From: Hymenobacter ruricola
GTDB lineage: Bacteria; Bacteroidota; Bacteroidia; Cytophagales; Hymenobacteraceae
Reading direction: 5' to 3'
NCBI RefSeq assembly: GCF_015694525.1
Contig: NZ_JADQDM010000004.1
Span: 62,001 to 126,000, forward strand
Length of the DNA stretch: 64,000 nucleotides
Below the pieces are notes generated by a model, which was not told where the DNA came from, made no database searches, and saw only the letters and a list, made by a program, of their open reading frames with translations. Within the stretch, counting starts at the first letter, position 1. Every line of letters begins with the position of its first letter. Below are positions 1 through 8,831 of this stretch, piece by piece. Position numbers and translations under genes: made by a program.

Positions 1-805
1 CCTGGTTCTGCTGCGTGTCGGGGTTGTAATAAATGTCGAGGTCGATGGCGCGCACCACACTGGTGGGAAAGCCATTGAACATTACCGGCAGCTGCGCCGT
101 CAGGGTTCCGCTGTTCGGCGGATTTTGAATGGACAGGATGTTAGTGTTGCCGCCGGGACCGGCGATGAGGTTCAGTTCATCATAGTCGTAGAGCGTGGTG
201 GCGGTGGAGCCCAAAAACGAGTTGGTGTAGGCCACCGACCCCACGCCGGGGTTGGCCGGGCTGCCGCCCGCGTAGTTCAGGGCCCCATCGGTGCCCGCCA
301 GCGTGCCGTCGACGGGGTTCAGCCGTACGTCCGCGTCGTTGGTGCTCACCACCCGGATGCGGTCCACCGTCGGGTTGAAGTCGAAGCCAATGCGGTCAGT
401 GGCTGTGCCCAGGTTCAGGGTAATGGCGGCGCCCACGGGCGTGGCCACGCTCGTGGCCGGGCTGAGGGTGTAAACCTGCACCGTGGTGGTGGCCGCGTTG
501 TAGCCCAAGGCGTACAGCTGCCCGCCATTGGGGCGGAAATCGATGCCCACCAGCGTCTGGCCCGCCGTCACGCCCGAGATGGGCGTATTGATGAAGGGCG
601 CAAAGCCGGTGCCCGCGTCGATGGTCACCAGTCCCTGCTGGCCATTTGTGAACGGACCCACGCTAGCCGTGAGCGTGCCCAAGCCATACACGGTCTGGGC
701 TTGCGCGTCGGCCGCTCCCAGGAGCAGGGTCAGGCCCGCAGCGGTACCCAATAAACGACGAAACCGCCGGCGCGCTGCCAGCGGTGAAAGTAGGTGTTTG
801 GACAT
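1..805 (-). CDS. Secreted DUF4394 domain protein (partial, C-terminus outside window)
   Basis: The reading frame opens with ATG at 805 and runs off the left edge, giving about 268 residues. Residues 1-37 look like a signal peptide: an arginine-rich start (RRRFRR), a hydrophobic stretch and an AQAQ end. The rest resembles DUF4394, a family with beta-propeller-like repeats found in extracellular proteins; phrases such as LVGIDFRPNGGQLYALG and DRIGFDFNPTVDRIRVVS are typical. The family's function is not established. In Bacteroidota such proteins often end in a type IX sorting domain, but that part would lie outside the window. The remaining 3' end could hold further DUF4394 copies. Confidence 0.8.
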   Translation of the reverse strand, partial: MSKHLLSPLAARRRFRRLLGTAAGLTLLLGAADAQAQTVYGLGTLTASVGPFTNGQQGLVTIDAGTGFAPFINTPISGVTAGQTLVGIDFRPNGGQLYALGYNAATTTVQVYTLSPATSVATPVGAAITLNLGTATDRIGFDFNPTVDRIRVVSTNDADVRLNPVDGTLAGTDGALNYAGGSPANPGVGSVAYTNSFLGSTATTLYDYDELNLIAGPGGNTNILSIQNPPNSGTLTAQLPVMFNGFPTSVVRAIDLDIYYNPDTQQNQ

Positions 806-1015
806 GAAGTAAGGGGTAAGAATGGAACGATAGGAAAAGCAGCAACGCGGCCAATGACATCAGCCCGCTTCTTCCATACGTTGCCTTCGCTTTAGATAGA
901 TTCCCCTTTTTAACTTTTTAATCTTAAATTAATTCCGAGCCGTACTGCTCTTCCCGAAGCAGTGCCGGACAGTCCGGAATTTAGGCCGCAACGGTCGGCT
1001 CGTGCGGCCGTCCCC

Positions 1016-2455
1016 TCAACGGTTACGGATGGCCCGCATCATGTTGTTGAGGGCCGCCGCCGGGTAGGCCTTGCCCCTCGACACCACGGCGTCGATGTGG
1101 CGGATGTTGGCAATGTTTTCGAGCGGGTTGGCGGTCAGCAGCACCAGGTCGGCATCCTTGCCCACGGCAATGGCGGCCGTGCGCTCGGCCACGCCCATGA
1201 ACTTGGCGCCGTTGACGGTGGCCGCCTGCAGGGCCTGCAGCGGCGTGAGGCCCGCCTGTACCAGCAGTATCACCTCGTCCTGCAGGGAAGCGCCGGGATA
1301 AACGAACGAGTTGAACGGCCCGCTGTCCGAGCCCGCCAGCAGCGTGATGCCCGCCGCCTGCATCTGCGGCACCAGGCTCGTGAACCGGGCGTCAAGCTTC
1401 TTGCTGAATTGCTGAGCCGCCAGCGGCTGCTGCTTGGCGTTGGCTAGCCGGCGCGCGTAGGTGGCCTGAATCTTCGGGTCGATGTAGGCGCGCAGGGTGT
1501 CGCGGGCGTGGTCGTTTTCGGGCAGCTCACTCAGCGTTTTGCCGATGTGGAGCGTGGGCACGGCGGCCGTGTGGTGCTTGGCCATCAGCTTGAAAATGCG
1601 GCTGGCGGCGGCCGGGCTGTAGGTGTCGTACACGGCCGGCAGCATGGCCGAAAGGCCCAGCGGCTTGGGCGTGTTCAGGCTGGCCCGCACCACGGCGGTG
1701 AGGCTGTCTTCCTTGCCGGAGCAGGCTTTCAGCACGTAGTACAAGTGCTCGGTGGCGTCCAGGCCGCGCTTCACGGCCTCGCCCAGCGTCACGGAGTAGG
1801 GCATGTGGCCGGTGGTTTTCAGGCCCCGCCGCTGGGCCAGCCGGATGGTGTTCAGGTAAGCCTCGCCGGAGATTTTGCTGTCGTAAATCTTCACGTAGTC
1901 CACCCGCAGGCGCTGCAACGAATCCAGCGCCTTGTTGATTTGGGCCGGCGTTTCCACCTCCAGCGAACCGGGCCAGTAGGCGCCGGGCCCGTCAATCTTG
2001 GGCCCCGAGGTGAAGATGCGCGGGCCGGCGTACTTGCCGGCGTCCATGTCCTGCCGCCACTGCAGCACGCTGGGCGTCAGGTCGCCGCCGGCGTCGCGCA
2101 CGGTGGTCACGCCGTGGGCCAGGTACAGCGTCAGGCTCTTTTTGTTGGCTGCCACCAAGCTGTCGCCGCCCCGGAAGTGCACGTGCATATCCCAGAGGCC
2201 CGGAATGAGGTAGCGGCCGTTGCCGTTCACGTACTGCTTGGCGGCGTAGCTGTCTTTGTCGGCTACCTGCACTTCCACAATCTTGCCCCGCGAAATGGCC
2301 ACCACCTGGTTGGGCAGCAGCTGGCCGGTGGCCACGTTCACGATGGTCACGTGGTTGATAACCACGTCGTAGATGGGCAGCTTGGTGGGCCGGCGGGCGC
2401 AGCCGGCCAGCAGCACGCCCAGGCTCAGGCCGAGCAAAACTCGATTCAAATTCAT
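1016..2455 (-). CDS. Amidohydrolase family lipoprotein (imidazolonepropionase-like)
   Basis: 479 residues. The N-terminus is a lipoprotein signal (LLAG followed by Cys19), so the enzyme is probably membrane-anchored outside the cytoplasm. The metal-dependent amidohydrolase signature is visible: PGLWDMHVHF with His91 and His93, later His in TTGHMPYS and ATEHLYYV, and the Asp of LLAGSDSGPF near the C-terminus. The C-terminal VGKDADLVLLTANPL segment is the usual beta-sandwich closing part of the family. The substrate cannot be read from the sequence; relatives cleave cyclic amides or dipeptide-like compounds. It follows the TPR kinase by 31 bp, but a promoter-like TAACTTTG overlaps that kinase's stop codon, so it may be transcribed on its own. 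Confidence 0.88.
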   Translation of the reverse strand: MNLNRVLLGLSLGVLLAGCARRPTKLPIYDVVINHVTIVNVATGQLLPNQVVAISRGKIVEVQVADKDSYAAKQYVNGNGRYLIPGLWDMHVHFRGGDSLVAANKKSLTLYLAHGVTTVRDAGGDLTPSVLQWRQDMDAGKYAGPRIFTSGPKIDGPGAYWPGSLEVETPAQINKALDSLQRLRVDYVKIYDSKISGEAYLNTIRLAQRRGLKTTGHMPYSVTLGEAVKRGLDATEHLYYVLKACSGKEDSLTAVVRASLNTPKPLGLSAMLPAVYDTYSPAAASRIFKLMAKHHTAAVPTLHIGKTLSELPENDHARDTLRAYIDPKIQATYARRLANAKQQPLAAQQFSKKLDARFTSLVPQMQAAGITLLAGSDSGPFNSFVYPGASLQDEVILLVQAGLTPLQALQAATVNGAKFMGVAERTAAIAVGKDADLVLLTANPLENIANIRHIDAVVSRGKAYPAAALNNMMRAIRNR

Positions 2456-2481
2456 GCAGTAAGGCGGCGCACGGCCGGCGG

Positions 2482-2489
2482 CAAAGTTA
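2482..2489 (-). promoter_or_regulatory. Bacteroidota -7 element (TAACTTTG) for the amidohydrolase
   Basis: On the minus strand TAACTTTG fits the TAnnTTTG consensus and ends 26 nt before the amidohydrolase ATG at 2455. Its TAA is also the stop codon of the upstream kinase (2489-2487). No clear TTG at -33 was assigned because that region is coding. Confidence 0.5.
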
Positions 2490-4544
2490 GGCCGGCAGCC
2501 GCACCAGAAACTCGGTGAACTCGCCTTCCCGGGTTTCCACGGTCAGCGTGCCGGAATGGCCCTTCGTGATGATGTCGTGACTCAACGACAAGCCCAGCCC
2601 CGTGCCCTCGCCGGCCGACTTGGTGGTGAAAAACGGCTGGAACACCTGCGCCGCCACGTCTTCCGTCATCCCGGTGCCGTTGTCGCGCACCCGGATTTCC
2701 ACCGCGCCGTCGGTGCGCTGGGTGCGCACGCTCACCGCGGGGTGGTAGGCAGGGTCGGTTTGCTGGCGGCTGCGCACGGCGTGCAGCGCGTTGGTAAACA
2801 GGTTCAGGAAGGCGCGGCCCAACTCCTCGGGCACGGCGGCCACCGGCCCCAGGTCGGGCGCAAACTGGGTGTCCCAGCGCACGGCTTCGGCGCCGGCGGG
2901 CGTGGGCGTGCCCAGCGTGGCCAGGCGCAGATTTTCGGCCAGCAGGGCGTTGAGGTCGGTGGGTTCGCGCTGGCCGGTGCCGGTGCGGGCGTGGGCCAGC
3001 ATGTTGGTGATGATGGAGGACGCCCGCTGCCCGTGCTCGCTAATTTCGCGCAGGTTTTGCTTCAACCCGGCCATTATTTTCTGCTCCAGGCCGTCGGCGC
3101 CGGGCCGGGTGGGCTCCTGCTCCAGCAGCGCCTCGCTCACGGCCGCAAAATTCCGCATGAAGGCCAGCGGGTTTTGCAGCTCGTGGGCAATGCCGGCCGA
3201 GAGCTCGCCCACAAACGACCATTTTTCGGCCGCCACCAGCTGGGCCTGCATCGTGCGCAGCTCCGTCAGGGCCTCGTCGAGGGCGTTGCGCTGCGCTTCA
3301 ATCTGGGCGTTGCGCTCGTTCAGCAGCCGGTTGGCGCGGCGCTGCTGGCGGTTGGAGCGCCACAGCAGCAGCGCAATCAGCAGGCAGAACCCCAGCGCGG
3401 CCAGCAAGGCCATGCGCTGGTAGCTAGCCGTTTGCAGCTCGTGGGCCTCGCGCTGGCGCAGCTGGCGCTGCTGCTCCGTGAACGCCAGCAGCTGAAGCTG
3501 CCGGTATTTCTCGGGCCCAAACAAACTGTCGCGGGCCGCCACGGCCAGGCGCTGGTAATGGTAGGCACTGTCCGGTTGCTGGCGGTCCTGGTAGAGGCGC
3601 GCCAGCAGGTTGCCGGCATCGAGCACGGTGATGCGGTACGAAACCCGCCGGGCTGTCTGGAGCGCCCGGCGGGCATACTGCAGGCTCGAATCGGGCTGGT
3701 GCAGGGTATTGAATAAGTCAGCCAGGCGGTACTGCGCCACCGCCTGGTTGCGCAGGTCATTGGTTTGAGCGGCCTCGCGCAGCGCGCGGCGGTAGTAGCC
3801 GAAGGCCTCCGGAAAGTGCCCCAGCCGGGCCTGCAGCAGGCCCATGTTGCGCAGGGCCAGTGCCTCGGCCAGCCGGGGGCGCGGGGTTTTGGCCATCAGG
3901 TCCTGGGCCTGACGCTGGCGCAGCAGGGCCGAGTCCAGCACGTTTAGCTGCTCGTAGCTGCTGCCCAGGTTGGTAAGCGCGCCCGCCACCCAGGCCGGCT
4001 GCCGCGTGCGCTCAAACAGGGCCCGAGCCTGCTCGTAGTAGCGAATGGCCTGCCGGTACTGGCGCAGGTCGAAGCTGATGTTGCCCAGAGCGTTGAGGCT
4101 GGCGGCTTCGCCTTCCAGGTCATGCGTTTTGCGGCTTATCTGCAGGGCAATGAGTTGGTTGGCGTAGGCTTTCGGCAGCTCGCCACGCTCGCGCAGCACC
4201 ACGCCCATCATGCCCTGGGCGCGCCCCCGGCCTTTGTCAAACTCGAGGCGCTGCGCCAGTTGCCAGGCTTGCTGGGCCAGCGCCATCGCCGAATCGGGCC
4301 GGGAGGCGCGGAAGGAATACGCCAGCCTCAGCAGCGCCAGCACCCGGCCCGAATCGGCGGGGGTGCGCAGGTAGGCGCGCCGCAGGCTGTCGGTGGCGGG
4401 CGTCTGGGCCACCGTGAGCGGCAGCAGGCCCGCCAGCAGCGCCCCGGCGAGGAAAAAGCGCCGCAAGGCGGCGGGCAGCGGTAAGTAAGGGAGTCGGATA
4501 CGAAAGAATCGAAAAGAACCAGACACTTGGCGGTGGAAAACCAT
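2487..4544 (-). CDS. TPR-containing sensor histidine kinase
   Basis: 685 residues. A long N-terminal extension with a hydrophobic core ([18 protein letters not shown]) acts as a signal peptide. Next comes a periplasmic region of about 300 residues of tetratricopeptide repeats (for example [20 protein letters not shown]). A single membrane segment follows near residue 385 ([18 protein letters not shown]), then a coiled coil, an H-box with His454 in [12 protein letters not shown], an N-box around LFTNALHAV, and a G-box in [13 protein letters not shown]. This is the common Bacteroidota kinase design in which TPR sensors sit outside the membrane. No partner response regulator is adjacent. The start at 4544 gives an unusually long n-region, so the true start could be a little downstream. 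Confidence 0.88.
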   Translation of the reverse strand: MVFHRQVSGSFRFFRIRLPYLPLPAALRRFFLAGALLAGLLPLTVAQTPATDSLRRAYLRTPADSGRVLALLRLAYSFRASRPDSAMALAQQAWQLAQRLEFDKGRGRAQGMMGVVLRERGELPKAYANQLIALQISRKTHDLEGEAASLNALGNISFDLRQYRQAIRYYEQARALFERTRQPAWVAGALTNLGSSYEQLNVLDSALLRQRQAQDLMAKTPRPRLAEALALRNMGLLQARLGHFPEAFGYYRRALREAAQTNDLRNQAVAQYRLADLFNTLHQPDSSLQYARRALQTARRVSYRITVLDAGNLLARLYQDRQQPDSAYHYQRLAVAARDSLFGPEKYRQLQLLAFTEQQRQLRQREAHELQTASYQRMALLAALGFCLLIALLLWRSNRQQRRANRLLNERNAQIEAQRNALDEALTELRTMQAQLVAAEKWSFVGELSAGIAHELQNPLAFMRNFAAVSEALLEQEPTRPGADGLEQKIMAGLKQNLREISEHGQRASSIITNMLAHARTGTGQREPTDLNALLAENLRLATLGTPTPAGAEAVRWDTQFAPDLGPVAAVPEELGRAFLNLFTNALHAVRSRQQTDPAYHPAVSVRTQRTDGAVEIRVRDNGTGMTEDVAAQVFQPFFTTKSAGEGTGLGLSLSHDIITKGHSGTLTVETREGEFTEFLVRLPA

Positions 4545-4615
4545 TACGCATGCCGAACGTTTGTGGCGAGCGAAAAAGTCCCTTTTTTGTGCGGGTGCAA
4601 TGAAGTTGAGGGCGT

Positions 4616-5542
4616 TCAGCGCCAGCGCACTCTGGCCGTGGCACCGCTGGCGTGCAGCCGGCCGGGCACGCTGGCCAATATCAGGTCGCGCAGGGCCGTG
4701 AGCAGCGTGGTGCGCACAAAACCGTGGTGCACCACCAGGCCCACCTCGCGCACGGGCGCCGGCTCGGCAAAGCGCTTGAGCAGCGGATTGTGGTCGACTT
4801 CGTCGAGCACGGCCAACTCGGGCACCAGCGTGTAGCCGTGCTGTCGGCGCACCAGCGCCATCAGCGTCTCAATGGAACCGCTCTCGTAAGTGACGGCGCC
4901 GGTGGGGGAAGTGGGGCCGCACAGGTTCAGCACCTGGTTGCGGAAGCAGTGGCCCTGCTGCATCAGCCACAGGCCGGGCTGTTTGAGGTCGGCGGGCTGC
5001 ACGGTGGCCTGGGCGGCCAGCGGGTGCGTTTCGGAAGCCAGCAGCAGGAAGGGCTCGTCCAACAAAGGCAATTCGCGCAGTTGGCGGTCGTCGAGCGGCG
5101 TCACGAGCAGGCCCACGTCGAGCCGGTGGTCTTTGAGCTGCTGCATGATTTCCTCGGAGCGCAGCTCCTCTACCCGCACCCGCAAGTCGGGGTAAGCGGT
5201 GGTGAGGCCCACCAGGAAGCGCGGCACAAGGTAGGGCGCCAGCGTGGGGATGACGCCCAGGCGCAGGTCGCCCACCACTTCGCCTTTTTCCACCTGCACC
5301 AGCTCGCGCAGCAGCTGGGCTTCGCGCAGCACCAGCCGGGCCTGGGCAATGACCTTGGTGCCCACCGCCGTGGGCTCGGCGCCGCGCTGGGTGCGGTCAA
5401 ACAGCAGCACGCCCAGCTCTTCCTCCAGCTTTTGCACCTGCACGCTCAGGGCGGGCTGGCTCACGCAGCTTTTGTCGGCGGCCAGGCCAAACTGGCGGTG
5501 CGTGTCCAGAGCCACCAGGTACGTGAGCTGTTGCAGGTTCAT
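4616..5542 (-). CDS. oxyR: Hydrogen-peroxide-responsive LysR-family regulator OxyR
   Basis: 308 residues. The N-terminal winged helix-turn-helix is typical of LysR proteins (MNLQQLTYLVALDTHRQFGLAAD, SCVSQPALSVQVQKLEEELG). The call rests on two cysteines in LMQQGHCFRNQVLNLCG: they fall at residues 199 and 208, the positions of the redox-active pair in E. coli OxyR, which form a disulphide on peroxide exposure. The family activates catalase and alkyl hydroperoxide reductase genes. None lies nearby, so its targets would be elsewhere. The kinase gene downstream starts 71 bp after its stop and could be cotranscribed. Upstream it is insulated from the M16 peptidase operon by a strong terminator. 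Confidence 0.93.
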   Translation of the reverse strand: MNLQQLTYLVALDTHRQFGLAADKSCVSQPALSVQVQKLEEELGVLLFDRTQRGAEPTAVGTKVIAQARLVLREAQLLRELVQVEKGEVVGDLRLGVIPTLAPYLVPRFLVGLTTAYPDLRVRVEELRSEEIMQQLKDHRLDVGLLVTPLDDRQLRELPLLDEPFLLLASETHPLAAQATVQPADLKQPGLWLMQQGHCFRNQVLNLCGPTSPTGAVTYESGSIETLMALVRRQHGYTLVPELAVLDEVDHNPLLKRFAEPAPVREVGLVVHHGFVRTTLLTALRDLILASVPGRLHASGATARVRWR

Positions 5543-5628
5543 ACTGTAAATATAACCTGGGATTATAAAATAAGAAAAAGTATTTGGTTTGATTATATAA
5601 ATTGGCTAATCGAAACGCCGCAAGCAAA

Positions 5629-5657
5629 AAACGACGCCCCGGCAACCGGAGCGTCGT
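5629..5657 (-). terminator. Rho-independent terminator of the M16 peptidase operon
   Basis: On the minus strand a stem of about 12 bp (ACGACGCTCCGG / CCGGGGCGTCGT, 3-nt loop) is followed at once by a run of T. It lies 25 bp past the stop codon at 5682 and separates the peptidase pair from oxyR. Confidence 0.85.
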
Positions 5658-5681
5658 TAGTGACAATGCATTTATCAGCAG

Positions 5682-7193
5682 CTACAGCGGCTTCTTGCGC
5701 TCGGCCTGAAACTTCTTAAGCTGCGGCTCCACCACCTTTTTGTCGCCCACCACTACTATGGTCATGGCCTCGGGGCGGATGTACTTGCGGGCGGTTTCGC
5801 TCACCTGCTGCGGCGTCACGGCGTTGATGTTCTTGACCTGCTCGGTGAGGTAGGTGTCGGGCAGGCCGTGCAGGTCCAGGGTGTTGAGTTGGCCAATGAT
5901 GCCGTCGGGCGTGGAGTTGCGCAGCACAAACATGCCGCCCTCGTAGTTCTGAATGCCCTTGAGCTCGTCGGCCGAGGGCGCTTCTTTCTGCAGGCGCTCC
6001 ACTTCGTTCATGATTTCCTTGAGCGAGTTGCCGGTTTCGGAAGTCGTCACGTCGGCGGTTTCGGTCCAGGTGCCGGCCCGGTAGCGGGTGTTCAGGGAGC
6101 TGTACGGCGAATACGTGTAGCCCTTGTCCTCGCGGATGTTGCGCGTGATGCGCGAGCCGAACGAGCCGCCCAGCAGCGAGTTCATCACCCGCATCCGGAT
6201 GTAGTCGGGGTGGCTGGGGTCCACCACGGGCAGGCCCACCACAATGGTCGACTGCGGCGCGTTGGGCCGGTCCTGGGTCAGCAGGTCGCCCCTGGTCAGC
6301 GGCTTGGCAATTTCAATCTTGGGCGCCGGGCCCTGCGGGAAACCGCTCCACGCCGCCGTGATGGCCTGGCGCAGGGCTGGCGCGTCGAAGCGCCCGGCCG
6401 CGTACACGCTGGTGCGCTGGGCGCCGTACTGGGCCTTGTAGAACGCCTGCACCTGCTCCAGCGTGAGGGCGTCAATCTGGGCGTCGGTGGGCAACCCGCG
6501 GCCGTAGGGGTGGTCGCCGTAAATGGCGTTCGAGAACTTCATGCGGGCCTGCGTGCCGGGCTGGGCCCGCGCCAGGGTCATCTGCCGCTTCATGTCGGCC
6601 TTGAGACGGGCCAGCTCGCTGGCCGGAAACGCCGGGTGCTGCACCACGTCGGCCATGATGGTGGCCAGCTCGGGCGCGTACTCGCTCAGGCACGAGGCGT
6701 ACAGCGTGGTTTGGTCGAGCCCCACCGACAGGCTGAGCGAGCCGCCCATGCGGGCCACGCGCTGGGCCAGCTGGGCCGCCGTCATGGTGGCGGTGCCTTC
6801 CTGCATCAGCTTGCCCAGCAGGTCGGCCACGGCCACCTCGTTCGGGCCCTCGTGCACGTTGCCCACCTGCACGGCCACCATCAGGCTCACCTTCGGCACC
6901 TGGCCGAAGGGCACCAGCCGGGCCCGCAGGCCATTGTCGAGGGTGAAATCTTCCTTGGCGGGCAAGGCGAAATCGCGCGGCTGGCCGCCGGCCGGCGGGG
7001 CCTGTTTCGCCACGGCTGAAGCCTTGGCGGCCGCTACGGCCTTGGCCGCCCCTTTGGAGTAGATGACCGGCTTCGTGGCCGTTTGGGCTTTGGTGGTCGT
7101 TTTGGTTTTGGCGGGGGCCTTCTGGGCGTGGGCGCCCGGTGCGGCGGCACCCGCCAGGGCCGCGCTCAGCAGCCCGATAACTAGCTTGTTCAT
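5682..7193 (-). CDS. M16 family peptidase-like protein, probable non-catalytic subunit
   Basis: 503 residues with a signal peptide ending near AHAQ and a low-complexity Ala/Lys/Thr linker to about residue 75. The M16 fold is recognisable, but the zinc motif HxxEH is absent: the matching segment reads VADLLGKLMQEGT. The C-terminal NIREDKGYTYSPYSS, which provides the substrate-binding Arg-Tyr pair in M16 enzymes, is kept. This division of labour is known in M16B peptidases, where one subunit carries zinc and the other the Arg-Tyr element. The adjacent upstream gene (7212-8657) has the complete zinc motif, so the two probably form a heterodimeric periplasmic peptidase. The genes are 18 bp apart and form one operon. 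Confidence 0.88.
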   Translation of the reverse strand: MNKLVIGLLSAALAGAAAPGAHAQKAPAKTKTTTKAQTATKPVIYSKGAAKAVAAAKASAVAKQAPPAGGQPRDFALPAKEDFTLDNGLRARLVPFGQVPKVSLMVAVQVGNVHEGPNEVAVADLLGKLMQEGTATMTAAQLAQRVARMGGSLSLSVGLDQTTLYASCLSEYAPELATIMADVVQHPAFPASELARLKADMKRQMTLARAQPGTQARMKFSNAIYGDHPYGRGLPTDAQIDALTLEQVQAFYKAQYGAQRTSVYAAGRFDAPALRQAITAAWSGFPQGPAPKIEIAKPLTRGDLLTQDRPNAPQSTIVVGLPVVDPSHPDYIRMRVMNSLLGGSFGSRITRNIREDKGYTYSPYSSLNTRYRAGTWTETADVTTSETGNSLKEIMNEVERLQKEAPSADELKGIQNYEGGMFVLRNSTPDGIIGQLNTLDLHGLPDTYLTEQVKNINAVTPQQVSETARKYIRPEAMTIVVVGDKKVVEPQLKKFQAERKKPL

Positions 7194-7211
7194 ATAGCAG
7201 AAGTAAGAAAA

Positions 7212-8657
7212 CTAGCTTTTGGCCAGCGGGTTGACGGTGATGATGGTGCGGTTGGTGGGCCGCAGGTACTCGCGGATGGTGCGCTGCATCAGCTCCGGCG
7301 TCACCTTGCGGAACTCGCCCTCTAGGCGGTTGATGCGGGCCGGGTCGTTGTCGAACATCGCGAACGAGGCCAGCAAATCGGCCCGCCCGAAGTTGTCGGA
7401 ACCGCTCACTTGGTCGTAGAACGCGGAGCGGATTTTCACCATCGCCAAGTCCAGCGTGGCCTGGTCGATGCCCGTGCGGTTGAGCCGGTCAATTTCCTGG
7501 TCGAGCACGCGCACCACCGAGTCGGGCTGCACGGCGGGGTCAAACACGAGGTCGCCCATCCAGAGCATGGGGCCGTTGTAGTTGAACTGGTTGCCAAGGT
7601 AGTTGATGCCGCCGCTCACGTTGTCGGTGTAGCCGCGCTTCTGCACCAGGGCCTGGTAGAGGCGGCTGTCGTTGCCCTGCAGCAGAATCTGGTCGAGCAT
7701 TATCATGGCGTAGTACTCCGGCGTGTTGCGCTCGGGCATGTGGTAGCCAAAGGCCAGCGCCGGCTTGGTGGCCAGCTTGTCGTCCTTGCTAAAGCGCTGC
7801 TCTTGTTCCTGGCGCGGCTCGGCAATGTCCGGCTTGGGCGGCTGCGGGGCGCTCGGGATGGCGGCGTAGTACTTCGCCACCCAGGCCTTGGCTTCGGCGG
7901 GGTCGAAGTCGCCCACCACGGCCAGCACGGCGTTGTTGGGGGCGTAGTAGGTTTTGAAAAACGACTTGGTATCGGCCAGATTGGCGGCGTCCAGGTCGCT
8001 CATGTCGCCGTAGAAATTGTGGGCGTTGTTCCAGTTCTTGTTGGCCTTCATGGGCATGTCAATCCACGGAAAGCCGCCGTAGGGCTGGTTGAGCACGTTC
8101 ACGCGCACCTCGTTTTTCACCACGCCCTGCTGGTTGGTCAGGTTCACCTGGGTGATGGCCAGGCCGCGCATCCGGTCGGCCTCGGCCCACAGAATGGTTT
8201 CGAGCTTGTGGGCCGGCACCACCTCAAAGTAGTTGGTGAAATCGAAGCGCGTCGAGCCGTTCAGCGCCCCGCCATTCTTCTGAATCAGGCCAATAAACTC
8301 GTTCTTGCCCAGGTTCTGCGAGCCCTGAAACATCAGGTGCTCAAACAAATGCGCAAAGCCCGTGCGGTCGCGCGGCTCGGTGCGGAAGCCCACCCCGTAG
8401 TAGGCCGCCACGGTGGCCGTGGGCGCCGTGTGGTCGGGCGAAAGCACCACCTTCAGCCCGTTGGGCAGCGTGTAGTACTCCACCGGAATCTGGAAAGTGG
8501 GGCTGGCTGGGGCGGGCGGGGCCGCTGCCACGGGCGGCGCGGTCGCGGCCGCCGGGGCCGTCACTACCGAAGTCGCCTTCGGGCTGCACGCGCCCAGGGC
8601 CAACGCGGCCATCGGGGCCCAGCGCAGGCCCCGCGGCAAGGTAAACAACTGTCTCAT
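7212..8657 (-). CDS. M16 family zinc peptidase, catalytic subunit (lipoprotein)
   Basis: 481 residues. The N-terminus is a lipoprotein signal with Cys24 in ALGAC, followed by a Pro/Ala-rich linker. The zinc site of the insulinase family is intact: His103, Glu106 and His107 in FAHLFEHLMF, with the distal glutamate in ETILWAEADRM about 70 residues later. The C-terminal half is the second M16 domain (RGYTDNVSGGINYLG). It is first in a two-gene operon with the zinc-free partner. The pair probably degrades peptides at the outer face of the inner membrane or the inner face of the outer membrane; the substrate is unknown. Confidence 0.92.
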   Translation of the reverse strand: MRQLFTLPRGLRWAPMAALALGACSPKATSVVTAPAAATAPPVAAAPPAPASPTFQIPVEYYTLPNGLKVVLSPDHTAPTATVAAYYGVGFRTEPRDRTGFAHLFEHLMFQGSQNLGKNEFIGLIQKNGGALNGSTRFDFTNYFEVVPAHKLETILWAEADRMRGLAITQVNLTNQQGVVKNEVRVNVLNQPYGGFPWIDMPMKANKNWNNAHNFYGDMSDLDAANLADTKSFFKTYYAPNNAVLAVVGDFDPAEAKAWVAKYYAAIPSAPQPPKPDIAEPRQEQEQRFSKDDKLATKPALAFGYHMPERNTPEYYAMIMLDQILLQGNDSRLYQALVQKRGYTDNVSGGINYLGNQFNYNGPMLWMGDLVFDPAVQPDSVVRVLDQEIDRLNRTGIDQATLDLAMVKIRSAFYDQVSGSDNFGRADLLASFAMFDNDPARINRLEGEFRKVTPELMQRTIREYLRPTNRTIITVNPLAKS

Positions 8658-8831
8658 AGGTAAAAGGTGTGAAGTGAGAAGAGAGTAAAAGTGGCTTTAA
8701 ATTAGTAAATCTTAGCTCGCAGCCCAGCAAATGGCCCCGCGAGCCAGCAGAAGACCACGCAAATGAGGCAGATAACGCGCGCCCGTTGCACGGCGGGCAG
8801 CTTTTGCCGGGCGCCGCCCGACCTTTGCGCC

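Noticed and set aside
8763..8831. ATG 8763 as start of murF-alr
   Set aside because: The extra 23 residues do not resemble MurF and cover the likely promoter; GTG 8832 fits better, though this is not proven.
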